A stretch of DNA of 15,204 nt from Chloroflexota bacterium (GTDB taxonomy: Bacteria; Chloroflexota; Dehalococcoidia; Lucifugimonadales; JACPCL1): the NCBI GenBank assembly GCA_016210395.1, contig JACQUI010000296.1:1-15204 (forward strand), read 5' to 3'. This document shows, piece after piece, positions 13,686-15,204 of the stretch (position 1 is its first letter; the number at the start of each line of letters is the position of its first letter). A program made the translations under genes and the position numbers. The notes under the pieces were generated by a model, which was given only the letters and a program-made list of their open reading frames with translations, did no database searches and was not told the origin of the DNA.

Positions 13686-14260
13686 ACGCTCGTTCGCTTC
13701 AGCAGACTCAGTCCATCATCCAGACGCTTCCTGGGGGCCTCCAGGAACACCTCTTCCGCGTGCGGGACGTGGCCCAGGAGTTTGCGGCGCGCTTCCGCAT
13801 TGATCGCGCCAGGGTGGAGCTTGCGGCCCTGGGCCACGACCTGTATCGAGCCATGTCCCCTGCCGAGATGCTTGCCTTGGCGCGAACGTGGGGGCTGAAG
13901 CCGCATCCCGTGGAAGAGCGTGTGCCGGTGCTGCTGCACGGCCCCCTGGCCGCCGAGCGCCTGCGCCGGGAGTGCGGCGTTTCCGATCCTGAGGTGCTGC
14001 AAGCGGTCTGCTGGCATTCCACGGGCTGCGGCGGCATGAAGTCAGTTGCTCTTGCCGTGTTCCTGGCGGACAAGCTTGACCCGCAGAAGGTTGCCGAAAG
14101 GGACCACCTGCGGCCCGTAGCGGAGCTTGCGCGGGAGAGCCTGGACCGGGCTGCGGCTGCCTACCTCACCTGGGAAATCGGGTGGCTTGTTGGAAGAGGC
14201 GACCTGGTGCACCCGGCCTCCGTGGATGCACGGAACGACCTCATGATGGGTCTCGGGTAG
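13679..14260 (+). CDS. yqeK: YqeK-type HD-domain hydrolase (diadenosine tetraphosphatase family)
   Basis: 193 residues from GTG 13679, which overlaps the stop of the TM2 gene; AGG lies about five bases upstream. HD-superfamily metal hydrolase; YqeK proteins cleave Ap4A symmetrically to two ADP. Metal-binding residues in order: His24 (LQEHLFRVRDVA), His53-Asp54 (ALGHDLYRAM), His87 (VPVLLHGPLAAERL), His113 (AVCWHSTGCGGM), Asp131 (VFLADKLDP). The LLHGPLAAE and HSTG...M...LADKLDP patterns are the YqeK family's own, which separates it from other HD proteins. In many bacteria yqeK sits beside nadD and rsfS; here it follows a HIT and a TM2 gene instead, an unusual setting. The Asp-Pro instead of the usual Glu-Pro after ADK is minor. 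The activity is expected, not proven. Confidence 0.88.
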   Translation: MVDARSLQQTQSIIQTLPGGLQEHLFRVRDVAQEFAARFRIDRARVELAALGHDLYRAMSPAEMLALARTWGLKPHPVEERVPVLLHGPLAAERLRRECGVSDPEVLQAVCWHSTGCGGMKSVALAVFLADKLDPQKVAERDHLRPVAELARESLDRAAAAYLTWEIGWLVGRGDLVHPASVDARNDLMMGLG

Positions 14261-14342
14261 ATTCACCCGCTCGTCGGCAGCTTCCTGTGCATGCGCCTGT
14301 CCAAGCGTTTGGGCGCGCCTCTTGGCGCCAGCCGGCCATAAA

Positions 14343-14375
14343 TACGCCAGGGCCTGCTATGCAGGCCCTGGCGTA
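14343..14375. terminator. strong hairpin terminator between convergent operons
   Basis: TACGCCAGGGCCTGC and GCAGGCCCTGGCGTA form a perfect 15-bp inverted repeat with a TAT loop. On the minus strand a short T-rich TTTAT follows; on the plus strand there is no T-run. It lies about 80 bases after yqeK and 100 bases beyond the STAS gene end, so it probably serves both. Confidence 0.7.
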
Positions 14376-14435
14376 AACGAGAGGGGATTGACGACGAACC
14401 TGTGCGAAGGCCGTCACATATGATGTTGGGCTTCC

Positions 14436-14469
14436 GGCGCTCCTTGAAGGCGGAGGTGTGTGGAGCGCC
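14436..14469 (-). terminator. hairpin just downstream of the STAS gene
   Basis: GGCGCTCC (14436-14443) and GGAGCGCC (14462-14469) form an 8-bp stem with an 18-base loop, starting seven bases past the stop of the STAS gene on the minus strand. No T-tract follows, so it may be a terminator aided by the stronger hairpin at 14343-14375, or a 3'-end stabiliser. Confidence 0.45.
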
Positions 14470-14475
14470 CGTCGC

Positions 14476-14904
14476 TTACCACATTCGCCCGAGGCCGCCG
14501 GAGGCCACTACCCCCTGCGCCAAGGCGGACCGGCTGTAACCGGTCTGTGTATCGAGATAGGACAACCCTACCTCCAGATTGAGAGCCGTGGCCGTACGAC
14601 CAAATGAAAGTCCTTGACGGACCATGGTCAGTGCAACCTCCGGCTGAATGCCGACGATGACCGGCTTCGCGCCTCGAAGCTGGACCATCTGCGCCATCGT
14701 GGACAGCGTGCGCGCGGCGAAGGCGTCAATGACGTCCAGACCTGACACATCCACGACCACCCCGTACGAACGGTCCTTGCCCACCCGCTCCACCAGCTCA
14801 TTGCAAAGCTGCTGGAAGTCATCGTCGGGGACGACCGGCAGCATAGCAACGAGGTACCGCCCCCGTTTTTGGATTGGAGCATTCCAGGAGTCTCTTTCAA
14901 ACAT
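14476..14904 (-). CDS. RsbS-like STAS-domain protein
   Basis: 142 residues. STAS domain most like RsbS, the stressosome scaffold antagonist: APIQKRGRYLVAMLPVVPDD (9-28), YGVVVDVSGLDVIDAFAART (47-66), AKPVIVGIQPEVALTMVRQG (79-98), and TALNLEVGLSYL (106-117). The conserved GIQPxVAxT is present. In RsbS the phospho-acceptor serine follows IDS-F (Ser59 in B. subtilis); here the motif is IDAF (Ala61), so the normal kinase switch cannot act there. ATG 14904 is chosen where the RsbS similarity begins, with GGGAG ten bases upstream; ATGs at 14937 and 14946 are alternatives, and the open frame continues to 15189 without recognisable sequence. No rsbR, rsbT or phosphatase gene neighbours it in the window. 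The C-terminal 25 residues extend past the domain. Confidence 0.85.
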   Translation of the reverse strand: MFERDSWNAPIQKRGRYLVAMLPVVPDDDFQQLCNELVERVGKDRSYGVVVDVSGLDVIDAFAARTLSTMAQMVQLRGAKPVIVGIQPEVALTMVRQGLSFGRTATALNLEVGLSYLDTQTGYSRSALAQGVVASGGLGRMW

Positions 14905-14968
14905 AGTGCGTACGCTCCCGAAATGATTCGCATGCATCAATGTCATGCATCTAACGTACAGGGCCAGT

Positions 14969-15007
14969 CCTGAAAAAAACCTGAACGGACAGGTGGCGCG
15001 CCCTGAA
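14969..15007. promoter_or_regulatory. helically phased CCTGAA repeats upstream of the STAS gene
   Basis: CCTGAA occurs at 14969-14974, 14980-14985 and 15002-15007, start spacing 11 and 22 bases, i.e. about one and two helical turns on the same face. The last two extend to CCTGAAC. They lie 65-103 bases upstream of the STAS start and could bind a regulator; six-base repeats can also arise by chance. Confidence 0.35.
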
Positions 15008-15160
15008 CATCCCATGAATAAGACGCGTGGGCGTGGGCGAAGAGAGAGAAGAGAGATAGGGGGTGAGCACTGGTCCGCACTAGGCCGAACTTCCAGGCGA
15101 GCAGATACAAAACAACGTTTCTTCTGGCTACATCGAGTTTTCCCGATGCGCCTCGCCTCT

Positions 15161-15189
15161 GTTGTATTCGAAACCGGCGGAATCGTCAA
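15161..15189 (-). promoter_or_regulatory. possible distal promoter of the STAS gene
   Basis: On the minus strand TTGACG (15189-15184), 17 bases, TACAAC (15166-15161). A transcript from here would have a leader of about 250 bases. The 14905-15204 stretch otherwise holds only the CCTGAA repeats and a purine run at 15039-15056; I see no gene in it. Confidence 0.3.
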
Positions 15190-15204
15190 GATGTTGTCTG
15201 GCTA

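Noticed and set aside
15039..15056. Purine run GAAGAGAGAGAAGAGAGA
   Set aside because: Short simple-sequence tract; nothing ties it to a function.
1..15204. CRISPR array, tRNA or rRNA genes
   Set aside because: No regularly spaced repeats with unique spacers, no cloverleaf-like segment and no rRNA-like conserved stretch were seen in the intergenic regions.

Overview
The window is GC-rich chromosomal DNA from a bacterium with SD-led genes and sigma70-type promoters. The mix of genes (many acyl-CoA dehydrogenase paralogs, stand-alone Lrp-type RAM proteins, a FecR/multi-pass fusion, a flippase-like lysylphosphatidylglycerol-synthase TM protein) reminds me of Chloroflexota, perhaps the Dehalococcoidia/SAR202 side. 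That placement is inference from gene content, not something the sequence proves. I see no rRNA, tRNA or CRISPR array.

Left part (1-4600). A 5'-truncated APC-family amino-acid permease is followed by a 783-residue membrane protein with a FecR-like extracytoplasmic part and about eight C-terminal membrane spans. Convergent to it is a cyclic-nucleotide-binding-fold protein with no DNA-binding domain and without the usual ligand-binding Glu and Arg. A well-formed promoter region drives that gene leftwards and a 76-residue stand-alone RAM (Lrp ligand-binding) protein rightwards.

Middle, minus strand (4671-7582). rsmG (16S rRNA m7G527 methyltransferase), a flippase-like membrane protein and a ketopantoate-reductase-like gene lie in a row and probably form one transcript. 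Divergent from rsmG, with its promoter touching the rsmG start region, is a second stand-alone RAM gene.

Right-middle, plus strand (8053-12822). Three acyl-CoA dehydrogenases: two close paralogs of one type (possible alpha subunits) and one divergent, beta-like one. Between the first two is a 440-bp gene-free stretch holding two palindromic repeats of one family and a duplicated piece of the dehydrogenase 3' end. Between the second and third lies a ribbon-helix-helix antitoxin with an operator-like palindrome and a MazF-type toxin gene. The toxin gene is split right after its sixth codon by a roughly 100-bp insertion with 19-bp terminal inverted repeats (MITE-like). The insertion keeps the frame but ends in a stop codon.

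Right end (12928-15204). A tight operon encodes a HIT protein, a zinc-ribbon/TM2 membrane protein and a YqeK-type HD hydrolase; the HIT and YqeK families both act on nucleotides such as dinucleoside polyphosphates. Strong hairpins separate it from a convergent RsbS-like STAS protein that lacks the usual phospho-acceptor serine. The best candidates for something new are the MITE-split toxin, the FecR/multi-pass protein, and the HIT-TM2-YqeK operon.
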